From NCBI GenBank assembly GCA_020850225.1, contig JADZFD010000085.1:1-54019 (forward strand): a DNA stretch of 54,019 nt, written 5' to 3'. Of this stretch, positions 19,414 through 27,492 are shown in pieces. Numbering within the stretch: position 1 is the first letter of the stretch; each line of letters opens with the position of its first letter. The notes beneath the pieces were generated by a model. It saw only the letters and a program-made list of their open reading frames with translations. It searched no databases and was not told the origin of the DNA. The DNA comes from Saprospiraceae bacterium. Lineage in GTDB: Bacteria > Bacteroidota > Bacteroidia > Chitinophagales > Saprospiraceae. The translations under genes and the position numbers were made by a program.

Positions 19414-20274
19414 TTAAAGATCTGATTTTAGTACCATATTGTCTATGAGTCGTACACCCTCGACCCAGACTGCTGTACATGCGACAATATACCCGTGATT
19501 ATCCAAATTGTCAACAGGAAGCAGCGTGTTGCCATCCACTATGTCAAAATATTCGGGTTTAAAAGGTGGTTTGTCCAATCTTTTTATGGCATATTGCTTC
19601 AGACTTTCAATATCCAGTATTCTTGATTTTTGTTTGACGGCTTTCAGTGTTTTGAAAATGATGGATGCGTTGGTACGTACCTCAGGGCTAAGCCGGACGT
19701 TACGGGAACTCATGGCGAGACCATTGTCTTCCCTGACGATAGGGCACACTCTTAATTTTGTAGGGATTGAGAGCGATTTCAACATATAGTTGATGATGGT
19801 AAATTGCTGAAAATCCTTCTGTCCCATATAAAGATTATCTGGCTTTACTATTTCAAGCAGTCTGTTTACAACCTGTGCAACGCCATTGAAATGTCCCGGA
19901 CGATGCGAACCTTCCATCATGACATCTAATCCTCCCAAGCCTATATCAGAACCGGATTGTATTCCGTCCGGATAAATATCGTCAACGTCAGGTGCATAGA
20001 GTATGTCCGCAGATGCAGTTGATTGCAGTAGCTCCTGATCTTTGGATAACGTTCGTGGATACTTTTCGAGATCTCTGGGATCATTGAACTGTGTTGGATT
20101 GACAAAAATGGAAACTATAGTAATATCGTTTTCGTTTTTACTCATTTTTACAAGGTGCAGATGCCCTTTGTGCAGCGCTCCCATAGTGGGTACAAAGCCG
20201 ATTTTTAACCCTTTTTTTCTGTAATCAAGAATGATTTCTGTTAGCTCAGAAGCATTGTGGATAGTAGTAAGCAT
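19414..20274 (-). CDS. panC: Pantothenate synthetase (pantoate--beta-alanine ligase)
   Basis: Joins pantoate and beta-alanine with ATP to form pantothenate for coenzyme A. The nucleotidyltransferase fold shows FVPTMGALHKGH with the HKGH motif at 35-38, the GQKDFQQFTI segment, and the MSSRN motif. 286 residues is the normal length. It is convergent with aroQ. The following gene upstream on the same strand (S46 peptidase) ends 58 bp before, with a hairpin in between, so panC probably has its own start of transcription. panB and panD are not in the window. Confidence 0.96.
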   Translation of the reverse strand: MLTTIHNASELTEIILDYRKKGLKIGFVPTMGALHKGHLHLVKMSKNENDITIVSIFVNPTQFNDPRDLEKYPRTLSKDQELLQSTASADILYAPDVDDIYPDGIQSGSDIGLGGLDVMMEGSHRPGHFNGVAQVVNRLLEIVKPDNLYMGQKDFQQFTIINYMLKSLSIPTKLRVCPIVREDNGLAMSSRNVRLSPEVRTNASIIFKTLKAVKQKSRILDIESLKQYAIKRLDKPPFKPEYFDIVDGNTLLPVDNLDNHGYIVACTAVWVEGVRLIDNMVLKSDL

Positions 20275-20297
20275 TGAAGTCAGTTCAACTATGTTAT

Positions 20298-20325
20298 GGC
20301 ATCGGATATATGGATATCCGATGCC
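20298..20325 (-). terminator. Hairpin after the S46 peptidase gene, likely terminator
   Basis: GGCATCGGATAT (20298-20309) pairs perfectly with ATATCCGATGCC (20314-20325), 4-base loop. It lies just after the stop of the S46 gene on the minus strand. The T-run is on the plus-strand side rather than the minus side, so termination efficiency is uncertain. Confidence 0.55.
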
Positions 20326-20332
20326 TTTAATG

Positions 20333-22534
20333 TTATTTTTTAACTTTTCCGGGAGTATCTTTAAATCTCTTTTTTGGATGAACCAGTTTCATCTCTTTAA
20401 TCAGATGTCCTGCCTGAGCATACTTGTCGATAGTCCATAATATAAACCGGGCATCGACCATGATATTCCGGCAGATATCCGCATCGTAATTGATATCACT
20501 CATCGTACCTTCCCAAACCCTGTCGAAGTTAAGTCCTATGAGATTGCCATGTGCATCGATAGCCGGACTACCCGAGTTTCCTCCGGTTGTATGATTGGAT
20601 CCAAGAAAACATACGGGCAATTTACCTGTTTTGTCGGTGTATTGACCATAGTCTTTGGCTTTGTACAATTCCAGCATTCTTGGAGACAGGTCAAATTCGT
20701 AATCACCCGGAACATATTTTTCAATAACTCCGTCAAGATAGGTGACCGGTTCATAATATACCGCATCTCTGGGAATATATCCTTTTACCTGCCCGTAAGT
20801 AACGCGCATGGTGCTATTGGCATCCGGATAGAATCGTTTTTCTTTGAATACCTCCATCTGGGCTTTGGTGTACTTTGCCTGTAAGAGGTCGATATCTTTC
20901 TGTATAGCATTATAGTGTGCTGATACATTTGAAGCATTAAAATCTGACCAATCCGCAATAACTTTAAACAAGTCGTCATTTTGAATGGATGCAACAGCTG
21001 AGTCAGGGTCTTTTTCGAGGATGGTCATGGCGCTGGCTACATTGTTGAATTGTGTCTTACTGTACCAGTTTTTGACAACGTAACTCATGGATTCGTGTGT
21101 CTGAAGTCCAAAGTGTTCTTTTTGTAAAAACGGAGGAACAAACTTCGTATCCAGATTACTGACGTACATTTCTATCAGTGCTTCCAGTTTTTCTTCGTCA
21201 ATATTATGGTCGTAATTTTTAAAAAAATTCAAGGTCATGCTCTTTATGCGCGGTAACAAATCATTGTAACCACTTACACCGTTGTTTTTATAAGCAGCAA
21301 CCAATCTTTTAAGTGAAGCCATATAATTGGTAAGATCAACATTTCTCAACACCACTTCACTGTAATAATCATTGGCAAGTGCCAACGGAGTAATCTGGGC
21401 ATAGAGCTGTCCCATATCGTTAAGCAATGTTTTGTACGGACTGTTGATGGGAAGTCTGTGCTGGAATTCTTTTTCGTAATCCAGTTTTTTCTGTACGGCA
21501 TTGGATTTTTTCAGACCCAGAGATTCTCCCACCCATTTTTTCCAATAATTGGCAATGGATGCGTATTTGGATGCATACTTGATTTTGGTTGCTTCATCCT
21601 TTCTCATATACTTATCCGTGATGTTAAGTGCTGTTTCTCTGATTGCTATTTTGGCAGGATTCAGGACATCCGTTATCTGGCTGATGGCTGCAGCAGGTAA
21701 GTATTGGTTTGTTCTTCCAGGAAAGCCGAAAACCATAGTAAAATCTCCTTCTTCCACGCCATCCAGGGATATGGGTAAAAAATGTTTGGGTGTATAAGGT
21801 ACATTATTCGGATTATAATCAGCCGGTTTGTTGTTTTTGTCCGCATATATTCTGAATAAAGAGAAGTCGCCTGTATGCCTTGGCCATACCCAATTGTCCG
21901 TATCAGAACCGTATTTACCGATAGATTCAGGCGGTGTGCCCACTAACCTTACATCAGTAAAAGTAGTAGTAACAAATGCAAAATACTGATTTCCGTCAAA
22001 AAAAGGACGTATCATAAGATTCTGGTAAGATTCGATCTTATATTTACTGCGTACCATGGCAAGGTTTTTATCGATTCTGGATTGTCTTTCCGTTGCGGAC
22101 ATATTTTCCGTTACACCTTGTAAAGCATCAGCAGTGACATCGTCGATATAATCTATAAAAGTCGCTGTCAAACCGGGATTGGGCAATTCATCTTTATAGG
22201 AAGTAGCCCAGAATCCATCTTTCAGCAGGTTGTTCTCAACTGTCGAATGTGCCTGTATCTGTCCATATCCACAGTGATGATTGGTAAGTAATAATCCATT
22301 GCCGGATATCACCTCAGAAGTACAACCTCCACCAAAATGCACAATAGCATCTTTCAGGGATCCTTTATTGACACTGTAGATGTCTTCAGCAGATATTTTC
22401 ATACCCATACTTTTCATCTCACTTTCATTCAGAAGTTTGAGCAGTTGAGGCAGCCACATACCTTCACCGGCTCGCAAAGCATATGTATTAAATGTAAAAA
22501 TTGTAATAAATAAAAACTGAATAATACGTCGCAT
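20333..22534 (-). CDS. S46 family dipeptidyl-peptidase, DPP11-like
   Basis: Periplasmic serine peptidase releasing dipeptides from the N-terminus of peptides, as used by asaccharolytic Bacteroidota. Signal peptide at the start (cleavage near residue 20). The chymotrypsin-like triad is visible: His of TNHHC (about 87), Asp of TGDFS (223) and Ser of GGNSGSP (654). Eighteen residues after the catalytic Ser, as in Porphyromonas DPP11, there is Arg672 in GLNFDR; DPP7 enzymes have Gly there. That predicts cleavage after Asp or Glu. 733 residues is close to the family's 710-720. A TAnnTTTG box lies 30 bp upstream. Specificity is inferred from one residue. Confidence 0.92.
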   Translation of the reverse strand: MRRIIQFLFITIFTFNTYALRAGEGMWLPQLLKLLNESEMKSMGMKISAEDIYSVNKGSLKDAIVHFGGGCTSEVISGNGLLLTNHHCGYGQIQAHSTVENNLLKDGFWATSYKDELPNPGLTATFIDYIDDVTADALQGVTENMSATERQSRIDKNLAMVRSKYKIESYQNLMIRPFFDGNQYFAFVTTTFTDVRLVGTPPESIGKYGSDTDNWVWPRHTGDFSLFRIYADKNNKPADYNPNNVPYTPKHFLPISLDGVEEGDFTMVFGFPGRTNQYLPAAAISQITDVLNPAKIAIRETALNITDKYMRKDEATKIKYASKYASIANYWKKWVGESLGLKKSNAVQKKLDYEKEFQHRLPINSPYKTLLNDMGQLYAQITPLALANDYYSEVVLRNVDLTNYMASLKRLVAAYKNNGVSGYNDLLPRIKSMTLNFFKNYDHNIDEEKLEALIEMYVSNLDTKFVPPFLQKEHFGLQTHESMSYVVKNWYSKTQFNNVASAMTILEKDPDSAVASIQNDDLFKVIADWSDFNASNVSAHYNAIQKDIDLLQAKYTKAQMEVFKEKRFYPDANSTMRVTYGQVKGYIPRDAVYYEPVTYLDGVIEKYVPGDYEFDLSPRMLELYKAKDYGQYTDKTGKLPVCFLGSNHTTGGNSGSPAIDAHGNLIGLNFDRVWEGTMSDINYDADICRNIMVDARFILWTIDKYAQAGHLIKEMKLVHPKKRFKDTPGKVKK

Positions 22535-22563
22535 ATACTTATTGTTTTTTTTGAATTGATATG

Positions 22564-22571
22564 CAAAGCTA
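22564..22571 (-). promoter_or_regulatory. TAnnTTTG -7 box for the S46 peptidase
   Basis: The minus strand reads TAGCTTTG, an exact match, 30 bp before the start codon. Confidence 0.6.
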
Positions 22572-22865
22572 ATAAAGATTTAGGAGAATACAGGATTCTG
22601 CCTTAACTATTGCTGGCAATTGCTTGATATCTGTTGATCAAATGCAGACGGTTTGTATTAAAATCATGCTTTTTGAAAGAAAAAATTCTGAGGCGTATAA
22701 TTATATGATGGGTTGTATGTTTTTAGTTATCTTACCAAATAATATCAGAGACATAGACAGTATTTGCACTATAGTTTTCAATTGTATCGGATTACATAAT
22801 TTTACTTTTATCATGTATCTCCAACAACGAACAGATTTAATAATGATTAGATTTTATGAAAGGAC
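22572..22865. other. Intergenic stretch between divergent genes
   Basis: Between the S46 and DsrE-like genes. AT-rich; an 85-codon frame exists here but has no coding character and runs into the promoter of the next gene. No structure seen. Confidence 0.45.
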
Positions 22866-22873
22866 TATATTTG
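22866..22873 (+). promoter_or_regulatory. TAnnTTTG -7 box for the DsrE-like gene
   Basis: TATATTTG, exact match, 46 bp before the ATG at 22919. Confidence 0.55.
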
Positions 22874-22918
22874 TGGTATAAACCTATTTTTGAGTTGAAT
22901 AAATAATAATATATTCAT

Positions 22919-23341
22919 ATGAAACATATAATTTTGAGATTATTTTTTGGCCTCGTTTTTATTTCAGGTGTCATACATGCAAGTAGCTTTGCTCAGGGTG
23001 ATGGATATACAAAACCTACATCGGTCGGCATAGTGTTGTATTCTAATGATACTGAGACAGTATGGAATGCTTTGCGTCTTGCCAATTTTTCAAAATCTGA
23101 ACAGGACACAGTAACCGTTTTTTTGTTGGCTAAAGGAGTTGAACTTGAAAATATGCTGAAACAGAATCAGGATCTGAAGGAACAGGCGGACTTGTTTATA
23201 GGCGCTGGAGGTACGATTCTGGGGTGTGGAACCTGTCTGTCAAGCAGAAATATGAATAATCCACAGATTTACCTATTCATCCATGAGCGATTTGTACAGT
23301 ATCATTCGTCGAAACAAGATTGTATTGACTTTTTGATCTGA
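22919..23341 (+). pseudogene. Exported DsrE-like protein with a frameshifted C-terminus
   Basis: DsrE family proteins carry or relay sulfur on cysteines. The N-terminal half has a signal peptide (cut near residue 26, SFAQ), then the family core: GIVLYSNDTETVWNALR, VFLLAKGVE and CGTCLSSRN with C103 and C106. After NNPQI the frame gives non-family residues and stops at 23339. In the +1 frame, from ATG at 23283 to a stop at 23334, the DNA reads MSDLYSIIRRNKIVLTF, the expected family C-terminus. So one net frameshift lies between about 23262 and 23283. It is either a sequencing error, a real inactivation or an altered tail. A -7 box precedes the gene. Confidence 0.75.
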
Positions 23342-23488
23342 TATGCTAGAAGTATTTTTATTTAAAATCCAACCTATCCTGAACAACTAATTGTATTTCG
23401 GAATACTGTAATTTTCAATCTTATGACGTTTACTATTTCTGATAATATGTTGAAAAATAAAAACAACAAATAAACCTATTCGTAAAGT

Positions 23489-23554
23489 ATGATGTATATA
23501 TTGTTAACATTATTATTCTCAGTGATCAGTTACTATTTTTTTAATAACGAATGA
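23489..23554 (+). CDS. Possible 21-residue hydrophobic peptide
   Basis: In the gap before pncB an ATG frame encodes a single short hydrophobic helix (MMYILLTLLFSVISYYFF) with a polar end. Such a frame can arise by chance in AT-rich DNA, and no ribosome-binding or promoter signal supports it. Listed only as a small-protein candidate. Confidence 0.12.
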   Translation: MMYILLTLLFSVISYYFFNNE

Positions 23555-23611
23555 ATATGGAAAGATTAGGAGTTACTATGGTCCCAACTTCCTACTCACT
23601 TTTAATAAGAC

Positions 23612-25039
23612 ATGAATCCTATAGCTTACAATAATAAGATCCCCGTATTTTCCCATCCTGCGATATATACCGACTATTATGAATTAATCATGGCCCAGGG
23701 TTATTTTCTGGCAGGGCGCAAAGATGAGGATGCATCTTTTGACTATTATTTCCGCAATCTCCCTTTTAAAGGCGGCTATGTCATCTTTGCCGGGATTACC
23801 GACTTGCTTGAAATATTGCAGGATTATAAATTTAATAAAGATGAATTGATTTTTCTAAAAAATCTGGGATTTCATCCGGATTTTCTGGATTATTTAGCTG
23901 ATTTCAGGCTACATCTTGATGTTTATGCAGCTCATGAAGGAGAAGTCGTATTTCCGAATACACTAACGATACGTATAGAAGGATCCATTATTGAAGCACA
24001 AATCGTAGAAACAATACTGCTTAACATAGTCAACTTCGAATCACTGATAGCCACCAAAGCAGCAAGGATGGTACATGTCGCAGAACACCGGAAAATTCTT
24101 GATTTCGGACTAAGGCGTGCACAGGGATTAGGAGGAATTCAAGCCAGTAAAGGAGCTGCAATTGGCGGAATACATGGCACTTCCAATGTCTATGCTTCGT
24201 TTGTACATGGAACACCGGTTAGCGGGACGATGGCACATTCATGGATACAGTCATTTGACAGTGAGCTGGCGGCTTTCAGAAAATTTACTGAATATTATCC
24301 CGATACGGCTGTTTTGCTGGTAGATACGTACAACACCCTGAAAAGTGGCATTCCCAATACAATAACTGTAGCCAAAGAGCTTGAAGCTCAGGGACACAGG
24401 CTTAAAGGAATACGTCTGGATAGTGGTGACCTTGCGTATTTATCCCGCAAGTCCCGTGAAATGCTGGATGAAGCTGGTCTGGAATACATTCAGATAGCCG
24501 TTTCCAATCAGCTTGACGAATGGGTAATACAAAGTCTGCAAAACCAAAAAGCACCTATAGACATCTATGGAGTGGGTACCAGACTGGTAACAGCGCAGGA
24601 TTCTCCGGCTTTGGATGGTGTGTATAAACTATCCTCTGTACATGGTGTACCCAAGATGAAAGTGTCTGAAAATAAATCCAAATCAACCTTGCCGGGTATC
24701 AAAAAAGTACACAGGTATTTCGATAAGAAGGGGATGATGTATTGTGATGCCATTTTGCTTGAGAATGAAAAGAAAGTCGATCGTATCTATCATCCTTTGT
24801 ATCCTGAAAAAAACAGTTCTCTGGAAGGTTTGGATTACTATCCATTGTTGCAGCTGATGATGCAGGATGGAAAAATAGTGTCTGCATTGCCTTCAACCGA
24901 AACAAGTGCTAAATATGCCCGGGAGCAGTTGAGAAAATTATACCCTGAACACAAACGTTTTGAAAATCCGCATATATATAAAGTAGGTATCAGCCAGGCT
25001 CTTATGGAGTTAAGGGATTCAGTAATTAAAAATGTATAA
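23612..25039 (+). CDS. pncB: Nicotinate phosphoribosyltransferase
   Basis: Makes nicotinate mononucleotide from nicotinate and PRPP with ATP, for NAD salvage. The 475-residue protein shows the family features: TDYYELIMAQGYF near the start, FDYYFRNLPFKGGYVIFAG, the autophosphorylated His at 209 in GTMAHSW, the LVDTYNTLKSG and GIRLDSGDLAYLS segments of the phosphoribosyl site, and GVGTRL. Length fits the longer bacterial/eukaryotic form. pncA follows after 11 bp, so both salvage steps (nicotinamide to nicotinate to mononucleotide) are made together. Confidence 0.95.
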   Translation: MNPIAYNNKIPVFSHPAIYTDYYELIMAQGYFLAGRKDEDASFDYYFRNLPFKGGYVIFAGITDLLEILQDYKFNKDELIFLKNLGFHPDFLDYLADFRLHLDVYAAHEGEVVFPNTLTIRIEGSIIEAQIVETILLNIVNFESLIATKAARMVHVAEHRKILDFGLRRAQGLGGIQASKGAAIGGIHGTSNVYASFVHGTPVSGTMAHSWIQSFDSELAAFRKFTEYYPDTAVLLVDTYNTLKSGIPNTITVAKELEAQGHRLKGIRLDSGDLAYLSRKSREMLDEAGLEYIQIAVSNQLDEWVIQSLQNQKAPIDIYGVGTRLVTAQDSPALDGVYKLSSVHGVPKMKVSENKSKSTLPGIKKVHRYFDKKGMMYCDAILLENEKKVDRIYHPLYPEKNSSLEGLDYYPLLQLMMQDGKIVSALPSTETSAKYAREQLRKLYPEHKRFENPHIYKVGISQALMELRDSVIKNV

Positions 25040-25050
25040 TTGTAAAATTT

Positions 25051-25659
25051 ATGAGAGCGCTTGTTATTATTGATGTTCAGAATGATTTTTGTCCTGGAGG
25101 AGCACTTGCAGTGCAGGATGGCGATACAATTATACCCGTAATAAATCAATTATCTGAAAAATTTGACCATATTATCTTTACGCAGGATTGGCATCCTGCT
25201 GGACATAGTTCTTTTGCTTCCGTACATCCCGGTAAGACGGCCTATGATGTTGTTCAGATGAGTTATGGCAACCAGGTATTATGGCCTGACCACTGTGTTC
25301 AGGGTACGTACGGTGCTGTATTTCATAATGAACTGATTACTGTCAAGGCTCAGATGGTAATTCGTAAAGGGTTCAGAAAAGAGCTGGATTCTTATTCTGC
25401 ATTTTATGAAAACGATCATATCAGGCGAACAGGACTGTCCGGATATCTTAGAGATAATGATATAGATACACTTTATCTTACTGGCCTGGCAACCGATTTC
25501 TGTGTCAAATGGTCAGCATTGGATGGTATAAGAGAAGGGTTTTCGATATATGTAGTTGAAGATGCAGTCAAAGCTATTGATTTGAACGGGTCTTTAGCAG
25601 CTGCATGGAAAGAAATGGATGAAGCAGGTGTTACATTTATACGGGCTTCTGATGTTTAG
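25051..25659 (+). CDS. pncA: Nicotinamidase
   Basis: Hydrolyses nicotinamide to nicotinate and ammonia, feeding PncB encoded directly upstream. Isochorismatase-like fold of 202 residues. Catalytic triad by motif: D8 in IIDVQND, K106 in IRKGF and C151 in TDFCVKWSALD. Metal ligands by motif: D46 and H48 in TQDWHPAGHSSF, and H81 in WPDHCVQGT. Only 11 bp separate it from pncB, which makes one operon. It converges with the FG-GAP protein gene; no clear terminator in the 22-bp gap. Confidence 0.95.
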   Translation: MRALVIIDVQNDFCPGGALAVQDGDTIIPVINQLSEKFDHIIFTQDWHPAGHSSFASVHPGKTAYDVVQMSYGNQVLWPDHCVQGTYGAVFHNELITVKAQMVIRKGFRKELDSYSAFYENDHIRRTGLSGYLRDNDIDTLYLTGLATDFCVKWSALDGIREGFSIYVVEDAVKAIDLNGSLAAAWKEMDEAGVTFIRASDV

Positions 25660-25681
25660 GTCATGTAATTACAGATGTGCG

Positions 25682-27058
25682 TTAATACTTGACAAATAGC
25701 GCAGGTTTAACAACATAATGATTAACAACCGGTACTGCCAAATAAACTCCTGTTTTAAGTTGTTGGATATTCAGTTGTAAAGATGTTTGTTTGTTTCCTT
25801 CATAAACACAGATCATCCGCCCGCCAGTGTCATAAATACATACCCTGTCAACGGGTCGTTCAGTACTCAGGTAAAGCAAGTCATATGCCGGGTTAGGAGA
25901 CAGATTGGCACGAATGGATGTTTCAGTATTTTTTACTGTTTCAACTATTTGTCTGTATATAAAAAATCCGTTTCTATCCTTAAATACAATAATATCGTCA
26001 TTGCCGTCCTGATCCAGATCACTAACAAAAATGGCTTTTACAGGTCCGACAGAATCCAGCACTTCCAAAGAATTCAATAAAAACAAAGAGTCGTTTTCGT
26101 AATTATTCCGGATAAATACCGGAGCAGGATTTTCATATGCCATCACCATATCATCTCCTTCTTTAGAAGTAAGATTGCCAAATTTTATTAGCGGTTGGAG
26201 CTTTCCCAAATCTAATCTTCTGTTTTCTTTGAATGTTAAACTGTCACCTGTAACAATGTGATTATATGTTATTAATGCAAAGCTATCATTGTTACCAGTA
26301 ATTGCGGATACTTCCACATTACCATTTTCTATATTTTTTCCAATAAAAAAATCACTGACAGGTGCTTCGTTCAGAACTACTCTTGATGAAAAATTATTGA
26401 ATGTGTTATGCATGAATACAAGTCCCTGACGATTCGTCGTATCATTACCACTGATAAGTATATCCATTTTATTGTCATTATTAAAATCAACAATGCGGAC
26501 TTTACTTACATTTTTAAAAGCACTTTTGGTCGGTTCAAATTTAAAGAAAGATTTGTTTTCCTTTTGGAAATATATTTCTGTTCTGTCATAACCGACAACC
26601 ACATCGTATAGTCCGTCATTATTCACATCTCCAAGGTCAAATTGAATCAGATTCTTTGTAAAATTGCCAAAAAACAAAAAATCTTTGCTACTCATTACAA
26701 ACTTTGGTTCGTTAGTGGTACTTTGGTTTTCAAAGAGGATGATTCTGCCTGTTGCACCCATTAATATATCCAGATCACCATCATTATCAACATCCCACAG
26801 TTTAAAATTTTTGTTTTCACTGAGTTCCTGACCCAAATCAATTTTTGTAAATCCGATGCTGTCTTTTCCATTATTGAGAAATAATGTTATGTATCTTTTA
26901 TCTGCAAATATCAGATCGTCATACCCATCCTGATTTACATCTCCTGCAAAACTACCTGAATACACATTAAATACTTTTTGATAATCCGAAATTTTATCAA
27001 AAGTCTGAGCATGAATAACAGTACTTATCAATACTAATATGACAGATATCCACTTCAT
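25682..27058 (-). CDS. Secreted FG-GAP/VCBS-repeat protein with T9SS sorting domain
   Basis: A 458-residue exported protein. Signal peptide to about residue 17. The body holds repeated calcium-loop motifs of the FG-GAP/VCBS kind (DVNQDGYDDLIFAD, DVDNDGDLDILMG, DVNNDGLYDVVVG, DFNNDNKMDILISG, DLDQDGNDDIIVFKD), which build a beta-propeller. The last 80 residues form a type A T9SS C-terminal domain (LSPNPAYDLLYLS, then GVYLAVPVV and a KPALFVKY end). So it is moved across the outer membrane by type IX secretion. The ligand or role is unknown. It has its own -7 box. Confidence 0.85.
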   Translation of the reverse strand: MKWISVILVLISTVIHAQTFDKISDYQKVFNVYSGSFAGDVNQDGYDDLIFADKRYITLFLNNGKDSIGFTKIDLGQELSENKNFKLWDVDNDGDLDILMGATGRIILFENQSTTNEPKFVMSSKDFLFFGNFTKNLIQFDLGDVNNDGLYDVVVGYDRTEIYFQKENKSFFKFEPTKSAFKNVSKVRIVDFNNDNKMDILISGNDTTNRQGLVFMHNTFNNFSSRVVLNEAPVSDFFIGKNIENGNVEVSAITGNNDSFALITYNHIVTGDSLTFKENRRLDLGKLQPLIKFGNLTSKEGDDMVMAYENPAPVFIRNNYENDSLFLLNSLEVLDSVGPVKAIFVSDLDQDGNDDIIVFKDRNGFFIYRQIVETVKNTETSIRANLSPNPAYDLLYLSTERPVDRVCIYDTGGRMICVYEGNKQTSLQLNIQQLKTGVYLAVPVVNHYVVKPALFVKY

Positions 27059-27083
27059 ATTTTATACTTTGTTCTTAGGTTTA

Positions 27084-27091
27084 CAAAATTA
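27084..27091 (-). promoter_or_regulatory. TAnnTTTG -7 box for the FG-GAP protein
   Basis: The minus strand reads TAATTTTG, an exact consensus match, 26 bp before the start. Confidence 0.5.
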
Positions 27092-27432
27092 CTTTCAAAA
27101 TTAATTAAATATTTCAATATACCGAATTATTACCCTTTTTTTACCAAACATTAAACGTAAAGCAATGTATATCGAGATAAAAAAATGTATTTTCCCAGGT
27201 ATCCGGGCGATAATCTTTATTTTGGGTTTATAAAAACAAATTTTCCTTTAAGTACACGTTCAGTATATAGGGTATTCTGATTTTTACGCTAATAAATTAA
27301 AATTACTACTATATAATATTGTTTATCATTGCTTTCCTCTATTTATGCTTTAAATCTGTAAATTTTACAACTGAACCTAATGGTCAGTTTTATTGATTTT
27401 TTTGGATAAACACCAGATGGATTATACTCAAA
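27092..27432. other. Gene-free AT-rich stretch
   Basis: No open frame of coding character and no clear structure was seen between the promoter at 27084 and the terminator at 27433. Confidence 0.45.
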
Positions 27433-27464
27433 AAAGCCCTGGCGCAAATTGCAGCCAGGGCTTT
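27433..27464 (-). terminator. Rho-independent terminator after the giant T9SS protein gene
   Basis: AAAGCCCTGGC (27433-27443) pairs with GCCAGGGCTTT (27454-27464), with a further GC pair around the AAATT loop. On the minus strand it is followed by TTTTTT. Confidence 0.88.
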
Positions 27465-27492
27465 CTGAATATTTTTGGTTTATATCCGGGTA

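Noticed and set aside
22624-22881. 85-codon frame before the DsrE-like gene
   Set aside because: It runs into the promoter box of the next gene and has a random-looking composition.
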